Part shown: piece by piece, positions 1 through 11,070 of the stretch
Layout of the letters: each line of letters begins with the position of its first letter
How positions within the stretch are numbered: position 1 is the first letter of the stretch
Assembly (NCBI GenBank): GCA_950295325.1
Contig: OX485809.1
Location: 39,215,081-39,279,080 of the forward strand
Reading direction: 5' to 3'
DNA length: 64,000 nucleotides
Source: Polytrichum commune
Lineage: Eukaryota > Streptophyta > Polytrichopsida > Polytrichales > Polytrichaceae
Translations under genes and position numbers: made by a program
Notes under the pieces: model-generated
Databases searched by the model: none
What the model was told of the DNA's origin: nothing
The model's input: only the letters and a program-made list of their open reading frames with translations

Positions 1-723
1 TGTGTGAAGTGGCCCTAAACCATGATATTCAATACCAACTTCTAAATTGGATTAATTTTAGTCAATTGAGGCAATAACTCATCCAATCCAAATACATTCA
101 TTGAGCCTCAAATAAATTCTTCCTTCATCCAAATATTACATACCCTTCTTTATTAATAGATTTTCTAATGCAATACAACTTTTGGTGTGCATATCTAATT
201 GGTAGAAAGTGGAGAACATGAAAAACAAACTAAATGATAACCACATACCTTAGACTCCAAAAGGCAGTGCATCGAGGTCTTGCCCAAGTGCCCTTGCATG
301 CCAAATACACTAGGGCCAATGCAATTCACCGTATATTGCATTGATATTGGTGTGTTGCGTACAAGAGAATGCATTGGCTCACATCAATGGATCTCAATAA
401 ATATCTCAATTCATGTTGTTGTAGTTGTATGTTGCGCTTTCTAAAGTGTTGCACTTGTATGATTTTGCAATGATATGTATGAATCACACCTTTTTGTTGC
501 CATGCTTTTTACACCATTTTTTTTAGTGTATCTACTTTTAGATTATTTTTTATTTATTCATAAGGAGTGTAGACTACCAAAAATTGCAATAATATTGGAT
601 ATTTAACTAATGGAAGGATGGAATCAAATAGGTCATTTTAGTGAATTATTTAAATATAAGGAGCTTTTAAATCATGCCATAGAGGTAAATAACCCTTAGA
701 CAAATAACCCTCAGCTACATGTG
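1..723. other. AT-rich intergenic DNA, no gene seen
   Basis: No open reading frame with coding character and no RNA gene is visible. Short homopolymer runs and AT-rich sequence predominate. Nothing here could be tied to a named repeat family. Confidence 0.6.
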
Positions 724-1146
724 GTGCACCCGGGGAGGGCACTCCATTGTCAAGTTGAAAACCATGTGCAACGGAAGTTTGCTACCCCTATATTATATGC
801 CATAGATAATTTTAAAAATTATGATATTTTTCTATATATACATATCCATTGATAATATCTTTTGTATATTTTTTTGAAATTTTTAGTCATCTCCATTTTT
901 TCTAGTAATTTTTTAAGATCAATTCTGCGTCATTCTAGTTAGAAACGGTATGTTTTTTAGAAAAAAAAATTATCAAATTTTGTTATCAAATTTTACTATG
1001 TAATAGATACCATGTATATGTACTCATAAATTTTTTTTGATAAAAGTTTGACCCATTTTGTTGATGCTTTTTAGACAAAGTAGATTTTTTTCCATTGCAC
1101 ATGGTTTTCAACTTCACAATGGAGTGCCCTCCCCGGGGTGGTGCAC
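724..1146. mobile_element. MITE-like element with about 48-bp terminal inverted repeats
   Basis: The left arm (724-771) and right arm (1095-1146) are inverted copies of one another. Both contain CGGGGAGGGCACTCCATTGT and end inward at a GAAAACCATGTGCAA block, with one mismatch and a 3-4 base indel near the outer end. The 320-bp interior is AT-rich and has no reading frame, which fits a non-autonomous DNA element. I could not identify a clean target-site duplication, so the superfamily is not assigned. Confidence 0.7.
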
Positions 1147-1194
1147 AAAAATCCTATAGAGTGACCTACCCCAACGCATGGGTGATTATGAAAT

Positions 1195-1450
1195 AAACCC
1201 CCCATATATACAAGAAATTTATAGAGAAAATTTGTATATGTACTAATGGTAGGCTAGAAATTACGCTCATATGATTATACTAAGTTTTTTCACTCTAATG
1301 TGATATATGCCTACCCTACATACATTATATATAAATCATGAATTAATAGGCCTTTCTTACATATACAATCCACTTTCACATTCCAATGAGAAAGCCATTG
1401 AGCATTTTTTTCATCCATAGCTTGCAATTCATAATAATCTATCCCTAAAA
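1195..1450. repeat. Dispersed repeat family, copy 1 (partial)
   Basis: This segment is similar to 5580-6190 and 8105-8945. Shared landmarks are a run meaning 'TAATGTGATA...GCCT', a CACTTTCA...AATGAGAAAG block, and CATTTTTTTCATCCATAG. It carries the empty version of the site in which copy 3 holds a fold-back MITE (here 1411-1430). The nature of the family, LTR or otherwise, is unknown. Confidence 0.7.
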
Positions 1451-3734
1451 CACAAACCATTAAAGCTAAGGTAATAATAGCATCTAAATTCACCATCATA
1501 TGATCAGTTAAACCTTAAGTATATGTGCATGCTCTCCTACCATGTCAAAGTTTTGCTCTTCCTCCTCATTCTAGGAAGTTTGCAAATGTGTGGTCCCTGT
1601 TTTCCTCCCTTTGGCCTCTTCACATTTGAACACTAAGGTAGAAATACCATAATCTCTTAACTACCCTCTACCCATGCAGTAGACTTCGTCATAATAGTGA
1701 AGTGCCAATTCTGAAACCAGTAATTACGAGGCTGACAACTTGATATGCGTGGACAATCAGTTAACCAAATTTAGTCAAATTTGACTATCATCAATCATAA
1801 TTTAATGTACTCATGAGTTAACTGGTGTAGGTGATGTTCTGTGTGGAAATGAGCATCACTATGTTCGGTTTAAGGAGAATCTAGTGAATTAAAAGGGGAT
1901 TTGACAAACTTTTCACTTTGAAAAAATGTAATTTTTTTTACAGGGAAGAAATATAAGAAAAAACTTGCATTCTTCAGTAATCCTTCTCTTCTATCTTGGA
2001 ATATTATCTCATCATTTTAAGACCATATCTTCAATGCAAATCACCTTATTTTGGTCCCTACCTGTAACTCCGGGCTTCCGTAATTGTGCTCACATGGACT
2101 CCAGCTTGGCCTCATTTTTCTTCTTCGAATCCTTTTGGACACACCTGTCACTGTTGACATTCTTTGTGGGTTAACTTGGTTAAGTGCCTCTAGATTGATG
2201 AATATGCTATACTCCATGTCTTTTCTGGGCTGACGAATCTCCTTGGTATAGTTTTCTATAAAAACTTTGCACAGTAAAAGTAATTTCTTCCTTCAGTACA
2301 ACGAGCTCTAACTTATGAAATGGGGGAAGAGGGTATAATTGCTTCAGGTCCTTTATATGGCCTACAATGTAAAACCATTGCCATGTAGCCAATGATCGTT
2401 TGTATAGTCTGACCCAAACACAAAAAATGGCAATCATTTCACCTATGCAGAATTCATGTGGTTTCTTACAAGTTTGTACATGTGGATTTAGGGTATGCAA
2501 AACAAAACAAACCTATGTAACTATGTCCCATACCTTAGTGCCTTATCATGCACCAAAGAAACAAATGATTTACGACAAAAAACCATACAAATGTCAAGAT
2601 TTAAGAATAGGGGTTACCGAGACTCCCACATTGTCAACCGAACCATCACCATAATGGACAAAGTATTCTTGCAACCAGCTTGACTTGAGGTGTAGACGGG
2701 TTGCATAGAGGTTCATTGCATCAAGGCGTGCAAAAGAGCTCGTGTGAAGCGGTTGGGCATCGGGTTATTCAAAACCCATGACTTACGCAACAACTCTATG
2801 TGGGCGTTGAAGCTATTGACGATTGCTAGCCCTCAAAATGCACGCCGGCGTGAAGGAAACGCAACGACATCGTGCAAGCTGAAATGCACCAAATTCCACC
2901 GTGTTGCCCACAAATTCTTTCGTGCGGTTGTTGATGATGGCCAAATGCGGGGGAAGCTTCAAATTGGAGGCGCGCTCCTCATTGGCAAGGGCTGTAAACA
3001 CCAACATAGTTGCCCCAGCAGAAGCACAACAATCAATCACATGCCACGCACGGAAACTCTAAACCCTAAACCGCCTCCAAAACAACCATAAAACCTTCAA
3101 CCAAGAAAATTGAAACCCTATATGGAACTTCACGGCCACCCCTAATCCTAATGTAATTACAAAGGAGACCCTACAAAGGACTTCTTAGACCAATTACAAC
3201 AAGACATACTTGCTGGACTTTGTTACTATAAGCTTCAACAAGGAGGAGCTTTAACAAAAAGTTGCCCAAAACACAACGGACTCAAGGAAGAAACAAAACC
3301 CTAAGTGTTTTTTACAAACGGCAGTGCTGGAAGACGACCAATAACAGGCACTGCAATTTTCATTCATTTTTGGGCATACGGTGAGTCATTTTCATCCATC
3401 CCTCATGAGGCATGCGTACAAAATTGATCCTACTAAACATACATCCTAGGATCCTTATTTTCAACCCCTATATCATTTTTACAAAAAATGAATGGCCCAC
3501 ATTTTAAACTTATCTACCTTACTTGTAATGGGCTTGTCAACTTTAAATGGACCCTTCATTATTTGGAATTCTTATATAAATTTTATCTGAAGCAAATTGA
3601 ATCCTCCTTATATTATGCCACACGTCACTTTTAAAATACACTAAGTGAACTACCCAGGTTTGTGGTCAAGGAGTATTGGTTATCATGATTGTTTCATCTT
3701 GAATTGTAGACCATTATAGTATCTAAAGATGTAG
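1451..3734. other. Intergenic DNA, no supported gene
   Basis: Only short open frames occur. The longest (about 2744-3091, plus strand) starts at GTG, has no recognisable domain, and ends in a low-complexity Pro/Lys tail, so I do not call it a gene. No RNA gene or clear mobile element was found. Confidence 0.5.
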
Positions 3735-3739
3735 TGGGT

Positions 3740-5524
3740 TGTGAGCCAGGATCGCCCCCACCCTTAATTGTGCGGTAGTCCAGGTGGAGCATCCCCCTTA
3801 CACACTTGAGACTAGTCGTTCTCAAGAGAGTATGGTCTCTCTCCACATCAGTAATGAATTAGTGCCTTGGCACTTGCTCTTTATTATTTCTTTTCATTCC
3901 CAAGTATTCACAAATACTGGGTTTTATGCCACACAAATCACAATGAATTACAACTCTTTCTCTAAGAGGTCCTAACCTAATCACTACACTACCCTCCTAC
4001 CTCTAATTCCACTTCTACTCCTTGCATTTGATGCCACTGTTATTAGGGCTGGAGTGTGAACTGTAAGCCAGTTGCACCCTTTCAATTTTCGATGAGGCTT
4101 TGCCTTCAACTTATCACCAACCGGCTGGGCCAAGGAGTTTCCTCCATTCACGAGGCTCCCCTGGAGTTCCTTCATACATCTCTCATAGCAGTGACTGTGC
4201 CGGAATCCACTACGCCAACGTCATACCTTGCCTCTGTGGCAGCTCATGGATGTCGTTCCTCCTCTGTAGATAGCGCGCAATCACTCCCTTCTCTGGCCGA
4301 GGTTGGCCTACTAGCCGAAAACTCCTCCCTCTATTCGGTACCCTCTGTTATCTATCCCTCCCATACTACCTCTAGCTGCCAGCGTTGTATTGACTCCTGG
4401 GTTCGCTCCTTCAACCCAACAATACCTAGAATGACTGAACCTCCGGTTTAAATTGGCAACCAAGCTCCTCCTGCCGCAGAGCTACAATCACGGCAGGAGT
4501 GCAAGAGCTCGATGCAGCCGAGAACACCAGCAGATAGAAATGCGGCGGCCTCACGTAATGGCCTGGGCTGAATTCCACAGCCAGCTACGCATTCTTTGGG
4601 TAGCTCAGCTGCTACTCCAACTTAAGAGGCACTTAGCATTGGCAGCCACCCTGTATAATTGGCATTGGCATTTTTGTGAACGGTTTATGTTGAAACTTAC
4701 TCTGCTCTGCAGGAACCACCTGTTTTCACACAGATGCCTTCGTCATTTTTTATTATGCCTTCGCCCTTGACTGAATCCCCTTCCAGCTGCGTAGTCAATC
4801 CAAATCTCCACCTAGCTTTGCAGACTGCCCTTTCTAGTCCTTGCTCGCTGCCGCTCCCATTTTCACCGACCGGCTTCCCTATGTCGAATCGCTCATCCTC
4901 TACGTTGCCACCTCCTCATTTCTCTCCGTGCAGCACTTCCATCCTCAGCCCCCAACACGCTCCATCCCGCTTCCACTGGCCTACTGCCAAAGTGCAGCTC
5001 AAGCCGCAGACTCAACGCCCACCCCTCCTCTGGGGACCTTCCCAGTCACGGTTGCATTTCAAGAGAGCACCCTCCCTCGCCGAACAGGGCTTCGCCCTCC
5101 TTCGCTGTGCAGACTCGTCTACCTGTTCTCACCGCTGCATACACTGAGAGCCTTCCACCTCAACTCAACCGACCCCCTCAAGCCCTAATGACAATTCAGC
5201 TGACATTCTCCACCGGTTGGCTACCACAAATCCTTAAGCCCCATGCCCCCATCCTAAAACAACACCAACCTAAACCATAAACCAACTAACTCTAAGCCTC
5301 ATGTAAATACTTTGAAAACACTTTACTATTTTCTTTTGGTTTTTATCTTTTAAAACTAAACCTCACCACTTAACTCAACGATTTCTAACTTAACTCACTA
5401 CGTCTAAACTTTAACATATCTCTCTTTTCTATCTCTTTACAATTCAAGCAAGTTGAACATAAATTCTAAGGTTTTCTTGATTCTTAACATTAAGTTGACA
5501 TGTGGGCACAATCTTGGGCTCACA
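3740..5524. mobile_element. Solo LTR of the TGTGAG...CTCACA family, TSD TGGGT
   Basis: The element begins TGTGAGCC, ends GGGCTCACA, and is flanked on both sides by the perfect 5-bp repeat TGGGT (3735-3739 and 5525-5529). Its first 60 bases resemble the start of the LTRs at 52818 and 61999, and its last 25 bases (GTGGGCACA...TTGGGCTCACA) match their end. No gag or pol sequence is present, so it is a solo LTR left by LTR-LTR recombination. The open frames inside it (around 4056-5188) are CT-rich LTR sequence, not genes. Confidence 0.85.
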
Positions 5525-5579
5525 TGGGTCCCACTAGAAACATTTATGGTACAAACAAACAAACAAATGCATACATACT

Positions 5580-6190
5580 AACAACATGTAGAAAATGAAC
5601 TCATGTATTTATATGAAGATTTTTAGTTTGATGTGATTAACGCCTCCACTATATACACAAAATATATATCATCAATTAAATAGGCATTTATTACATTTAA
5701 AACCCACTTTCACTTTCAAATGAGAAAGTCGTTGAACATTTCATCCTTAGCATGTAACTCAAGGAACGCAATCAATCAAATAAAGACAAGAGCATAATAA
5801 CTCAACCATAATCTAGAGAGTGAAACTCAAGAGAGGCCATGCGCACTTCACGAGCCTCCAATTTGTAAATACCTAGAACTCAAATGCAAATCATAACAAG
5901 ATTAGAAACAAGAGTCATTCCTTAGTCATTGAGGACTATTACCATATGAAAACAATGGATGAAATATTAATTGGATGAAACTAACATAATTATTGTCAAA
6001 AAAATTCTAAACCTTTGGGCCCCTTTTGTACATCTTCCTTTATTTAAAAAATCTTGATAGCCTTTGCAATGTACACACTAGAGATAAATAATACCTCTCC
6101 CTTGTATACACTATGTATGCTATTGCCTTAATTAATACCCCTTTTTACACTCACGTTAGTTTATATGTGGTATGAAGAGTGCACCCCTTG
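5580..6190. repeat. Dispersed repeat family, copy 2
   Basis: This copy aligns with 8105-8945 over most of its length, including the CACTTTCA / GAGAAAG block, a stretch around AACCCTAACAAGA-like text, and GTTAGTTTATA...ATGAAGAG near the end. At 5742-5760 it holds CATCCTTAGCATGTAAC, the pre-insertion form of the site occupied by the fold-back MITE in copy 3. Confidence 0.7.
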
Positions 6191-8104
6191 GGATTGTGCC
6201 CAATCCTAATGGCCATGATGGGGTAGTGAGAATCTTGTCATTGGTGGAGATGTTGAAGGAGACTCAAGCTTGTGGCCAAAAAAATTTCATCAAGCACTTG
6301 AATTATTTATTTATTTTTGGCATAAGTTGAAAATTCAACTGCGAAAATAACCCAAAATACAACCAACCCGGTTGAAACAACACAACCCGAGTGGAAATCA
6401 AGAAATCAAGTACCTGAATTTCAATATCCTTCCACAACAGTCTATCAAGTTTTTGCCACATGAGTTCGACGGAGATATCATGTTTGAATTGCCCCCCGAG
6501 CCCTTAGAGTACCACTCACTTATTGTTTCCATGAATTTCTTGTCCGGGATGGATAGATGTAGGCAAATCTGGTTGTGACCAAGTCGAGCAACATTAAGAG
6601 CAACCACAACGACAACCTTATCTTTCAATTTGCCACTTGTGTTGTTGACTTGGTCTATCCCAACAATTCTTACACCTACCTTAAGTTGCATAGTTCACTA
6701 AATATGAGTTTGTGGGTGGGTGCAACAAAAAAACTAGCCTCACAATGGATCCGGGGATTTGGTGAGGAATTCAACCCTTGCTTGTAAGCATTGTTTTGAT
6801 GAAGCCTAAGTGTATTTAGTCCTTGTTTTGCCATAATGTTCTACACTGTCCAATACATGCAATATGTCATTAGGGTTTGTGTTCATTTGGGTGAACACAA
6901 ACACGATGTGGCCCAGGGAGAATGTAAGGAGACCATGGATATCATGAAAAACTTGGTCAAGGAGGACGTCCAACGTTCCCCTAGTTTAAAAGTGTTTGTC
7001 ATTGCTTTGGCTGTAGAAAAAACATGGATGTCTTGCAAAATTTTGGTACTTGAGGGCCAAACTGCCCAAAAGTTTGACGAAAATGCCATGTAGATTTCAT
7101 GTCTAAGTTTAGAGCAAAAACCTCTCCTAATGTGAGTAACTAGGTGGCATTCTTTTGGTCTCAATATGCTTAGAAGGAAAACATTGTTAGGATTTTGGAG
7201 TTTAATCGCACCAACAAGGTGAATTACTTTCAAAACAACTCATTCCCTAGCTAGGGTCGCAGGTGGTATATCATTTCAAGATGAGTAGCACAGGGTTTGG
7301 CTTTGGGGTGGACTAGGTCAAGTGCATGCAACTTAGAGGTTATTTGGGGGACGCATGATTGATGTTTGACCACGTGAAGAGGGTTGAAGGATAAACAACC
7401 ATGGTTTGCTATGTTTACGGTCCAACCATCAACTGGGTGATCATGACAATGGCGATTTGCGACATGCACTCTAAAGACACCGAGTCACAATGGTGCATGT
7501 GGTACTTGATGATTGTAATGTGCATGTGGTACCTAGTTGAAGAAGGACATGTCACATGGCACAAAACAATAACTATATTTGGAAAGTATCATGGGTTCTA
7601 TTGTAATAGGAAACCCATGACAACCCAACACCATCAAGAATAACATTTGTAGCTCTCAAGCATGCCTTTCTCACTAAAGAGGCGATATCTTTCCACCCTC
7701 ATGGAAACAAATTAGATTAGGTCTTTCACCTCAAGGACTTTCTCAAGTATGAATGTAAATCTTACTTCAAGCAATCATTGACAACATCCCAATGTAAAAT
7801 CATCGTTGCTTATTGCACCTCACATCATAGACTTGCCATTGAAACTAGCTAGTAGTCGACTATTCCTAGAGATAGCAGATTATGCCACTTCCACAAAACT
7901 ACTCTTCCAATGTAGTTGAAAATAAAGTATATTTTGCATTAAAGTGTCCCTTCTTTTCACTCTCTTGATGTACCATTTTTAGTCTCACAAGGCTAAATTT
8001 GGCTTTGAACTTTTAAATCAACTTCATTTCATTTCATTTTGAAACTTAAAATTGCTTTCTTTGAGCTTGGGGGATGGACTTGTCATTGGAAACCTAAATT
8101 ACAT
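6191..8104. other. Intergenic DNA with short unsupported frames
   Basis: Frames of 60-116 codons overlap on both strands between 6372 and 7643. None shows a recognisable domain or consistent codon bias, and many begin at GTG. Decayed retroelement sequence is possible but I cannot show it. Confidence 0.45.
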
Positions 8105-8945
8105 GAGTGGGTGACAATGGAATTAAATCCCTATATATGAGAAATTTATAGACAAAAAAAATTATACTTACCAACGATATGCTAGAAAAATACTCATGTA
8201 TTTATACTGAGCTTTTCAATTTAATGTGATAAATGCCTCCAATCCAAATACAAAATATAAATCATGAATTAAATAAGCCCTTAATACAAATACAATTCAC
8301 TTTCACTTTCCATTGACAAAGTCATTGAACATTTTTTCATCCATAGAACACCATATTCGAAATTTTGGGAGATTTCCAGTCTCCCAATTTGATGACAGTT
8401 TAGGTGGAGTCGACCTAAAATGTACCCACTGGGTACATTTTAGGTCGACTCCACCTAAACTGTCATCAAATTGGGAGACTGGAAATCTCCCAAAATTTCG
8501 AATATGGTGTTATAGCATGTAACTCAACGATTGTATCAAACAAACAAAGACAACAACACAATACATTAAGCCACAATCTAGAGAGACAAAAAGCCCATGA
8601 GTGGCTCCAAGAGCCTCTAGTTTGTAAAACCTAGAACCCAAATGCAAACCCTAACAAGAATGTACATTGTAGTCATTAAGGATTGTTACCATATGATAAA
8701 AATGCATGAAATCATGAATTGGATGAAACTAACACATCTATTATCAGATTTGTTCTCTAAACCTTAGGGCCCCCTTTTGTACAATATCTACCTTTACTTG
8801 AAAAACATTAATAGCCTTTCTAGATGTACACACTACAGAAAAGTAATACCTCACCCTTATGGTATAATGTGTACTACACTAACACCTCCAATAATACCCC
8901 TTCTTACAGTTTTGTTAGTTTATACGTGATATGAAGAGTCCATCC
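8105..8945. repeat. Dispersed repeat family, copy 3, split by a fold-back MITE
   Basis: Third copy of the family seen at 1195-1450 and 5580-6190. It is interrupted at 8347-8511 by a palindromic MITE. Removing the MITE and one ATAG repeat restores CATCCATAGCATGTAAC, matching the other two copies. Confidence 0.75.
8347..8511. mobile_element. Perfect 165-bp fold-back MITE, TIR AACACCATATTCG, TSD ATAG
   Basis: Two 82-bp arms are perfect reverse complements around a single central C at 8429. The terminus AACACCATATTCG differs in one base from the terminus of the 17.6 kb transposon at 17175 (AACACTATATTCG). The flanks are the 4-bp repeat ATAG (8343-8346 and 8512-8515), the same duplication length as that element. 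Empty paralogous sites at 1411-1430 and 5742-5760 confirm the insertion. It is therefore a probable non-autonomous relative, mobilised by the same kind of transposase. Perfect arms suggest a recent origin or arm correction. Confidence 0.9.
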
Positions 8946-10235
8946 CATGGGGTTTCAGAGACAAAAAATGAAAATCACTCTCCTTGCTAGAACCCCCAAC
9001 ATATGGAAATGTGCCTGAAAAGAAGACCTCCACATGTTGGCTAGTATGTTAAAGCAAAATACGCTATGTCAATATTGGCAAAGCTCTAGCCGATATCACC
9101 GAGCATCTTGTTGATTACAATTAACACATGGAGGTATGTAAAAAAATTTAATTTAAAAAAAATAAAACCCCGGCCCTTTCCTAATGGAAGATTGTTTACA
9201 TTTTATCACCAGAGAACATGAATTGATGGCCAAGCTAATTGTAGAGGGTAGTTGGAGTTTAAGGACGGGCCCTGGGCAAGTTCACTGCCTCTCTATTGTG
9301 GAATAAGAAAAATTGGACTTTCATGCAAGAGGGGTTCCTGATACTAGTTTGTGTATCAAAATTTTGAATGAAAAATGATGTTTGTTTAAAGACTGATTTG
9401 TGAGTGGACATTTTGAGTTACATAGATAGTGATGATCAAGGTCTATGTGTCATGTTTCATTCATTTGAAATTTGATGGATTTTGATGTGCAGATTGAGTA
9501 CCATAATTGAACTTGCATTGTGTATTGGGATCCATCAAAATGTGACCATTATTTGTAATTGGTGGAGTGTGGATCTATCCATTTGCGAAGGTTGGAAGAA
9601 CAATGTTCACCCTTAACCCTTAAGTGTCCAAGATGTCTTGTCGTGGCCTCTCCATGCACAAAAACACGTATTTGCTCATTACATACTTTCATTACTTTGC
9701 TAATTGTGTCAAAAGTGGCCCTATCTATAATTCACTAATCCTTCAAGTGTAATTTTTAATTGGTTGAAATATTTATTTTATTGAAGATTTGGGTTCTCTT
9801 GCACATCTTGAGTATCCTTGGATACAACTATACAAACTTAGTATTCTGATGAGATCATTGTCACATATGAGTATTATTTTATTTTATCCAACACAAGATA
9901 ATGTACTAATCCCAAACATGGCCAATATGATTTAGAACTTGGTGGGGCTTGTAAAATATTTGAATAGTTGTCGTACATTAAGCCCCAATACACGGCCAAT
10001 ATACACCACCAATACACAGTTTCTATGAGCCTACCTACTCACTTGCTTAATATGTCGTGGTGTGCTACGTGATAAACTTGCCTTATGTGGAAATAGATCA
10101 CTCTATGCCTCCACTTGATTTTCATTGTTTGGAGGACCAAGTAAAAGATGCTCTATGCCCACTATACCCTAAAAACTTACGTGTTTGTAAATAGTTGCAA
10201 ACCAAAACATGTCCAACTAACCTTAAGATCAATTC
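8946..10235. other. Intergenic DNA, nothing recognised
   Basis: AT-rich sequence without a convincing reading frame, repeat boundary or RNA gene on either strand. Confidence 0.5.
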
Positions 10236-10477
10236 CACTTACCAACTACACTACATATACTATTTAGTGTCACTTACTATTTCGAATTACATAATGCTAT
10301 GATTCCTAACTGTACATCTCGTGTTTTACCAACAAAAGTTGAATTAGATGTTTGGACATTGTAGAACATCAACATCTTTACTTGGTAGAAAATTTACATT
10401 TATAGTAAAAACATGTAGGAATGTGTAATTCCGAATAGTAAGTGACACCAAATGCCATATTTAGTGTAGAAGTACTT
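10236..10477. mobile_element. Inverted-repeat (MITE-like) element
   Basis: Left arm (about 10236-10292) and right arm (about 10419-10477) are imperfect reverse complements sharing TAGTGTCACTTACTAT or its variant and a GAATTACA block. No target duplication was clear. Related ACACTAAATAT fragments occur near 41810 and 42165. Confidence 0.55.
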
Positions 10478-11070
10478 GCCTCCCACTAACTTGATGGAAT
10501 GTGGAAGCTATCCTTGCCACCGGTATCATCAAACTTGAAGCGTCAAATGATTAAGTAAGCAATCACTGAAAATTTGGCGCTTAGAAACCAAGTTCCACCA
10601 GATAGTTTCCAATTTCTTTCCACTGACACAAAAGAATGCAAATTTTGCTTCTGTTGAACCTCAAAGGCCGAATGACACATTGGTTGGTCTTGTGTGGATA
10701 GGACTTAACCACAGTTACAGTAGAGGTGCCTATTCCCAATCGACACCCCATCGCCAATCTATAGGGTACGAGAATTTCGATCAGACTAGAACCAATAATG
10801 TCATCACACATGTCTTGGTTTTGAGTGTTAAAGTGAGGAGGAATGAGAGGTTATGACAAACTTTTGACATTGGTAATATGTTCATATCAACTTTTGACTT
10901 CAAAAATATTACAATAATCTCAATTTAAAGAATCAAATTATCAAACTTTTTTTGCAGTCCTGGTGATTTCTATCTTCCTACACGGGAAAAAATTGCACCA
11001 CCTTACACTTCTCAAAATTTGGTGCAGAATCTCGTAAGTGATCGGTTCTGCATGAGTCCATTTGATCATC
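10478..11070. other. Upstream flank of the lectin pseudogene
   Basis: No gene is visible. This stretch would contain the promoter of the jacalin-like gene that starts at 11071, but I could not point to a convincing TATA box. Confidence 0.4.

Noticed and set aside
2744-3091. 115-codon plus-strand frame
   Set aside because: GTG start, no recognised domain and a low-complexity tail; overlapping minus-strand frame of similar quality.
4056-5188. Several frames of 105-137 codons inside 3740-5524
   Set aside because: They lie within a solo LTR, are Ser/Pro/Leu-rich from CT-rich DNA, and share no domain.
6372-7643. Cluster of short frames on both strands
   Set aside because: No domain, no consistent strand, many GTG starts; not distinguishable from chance.
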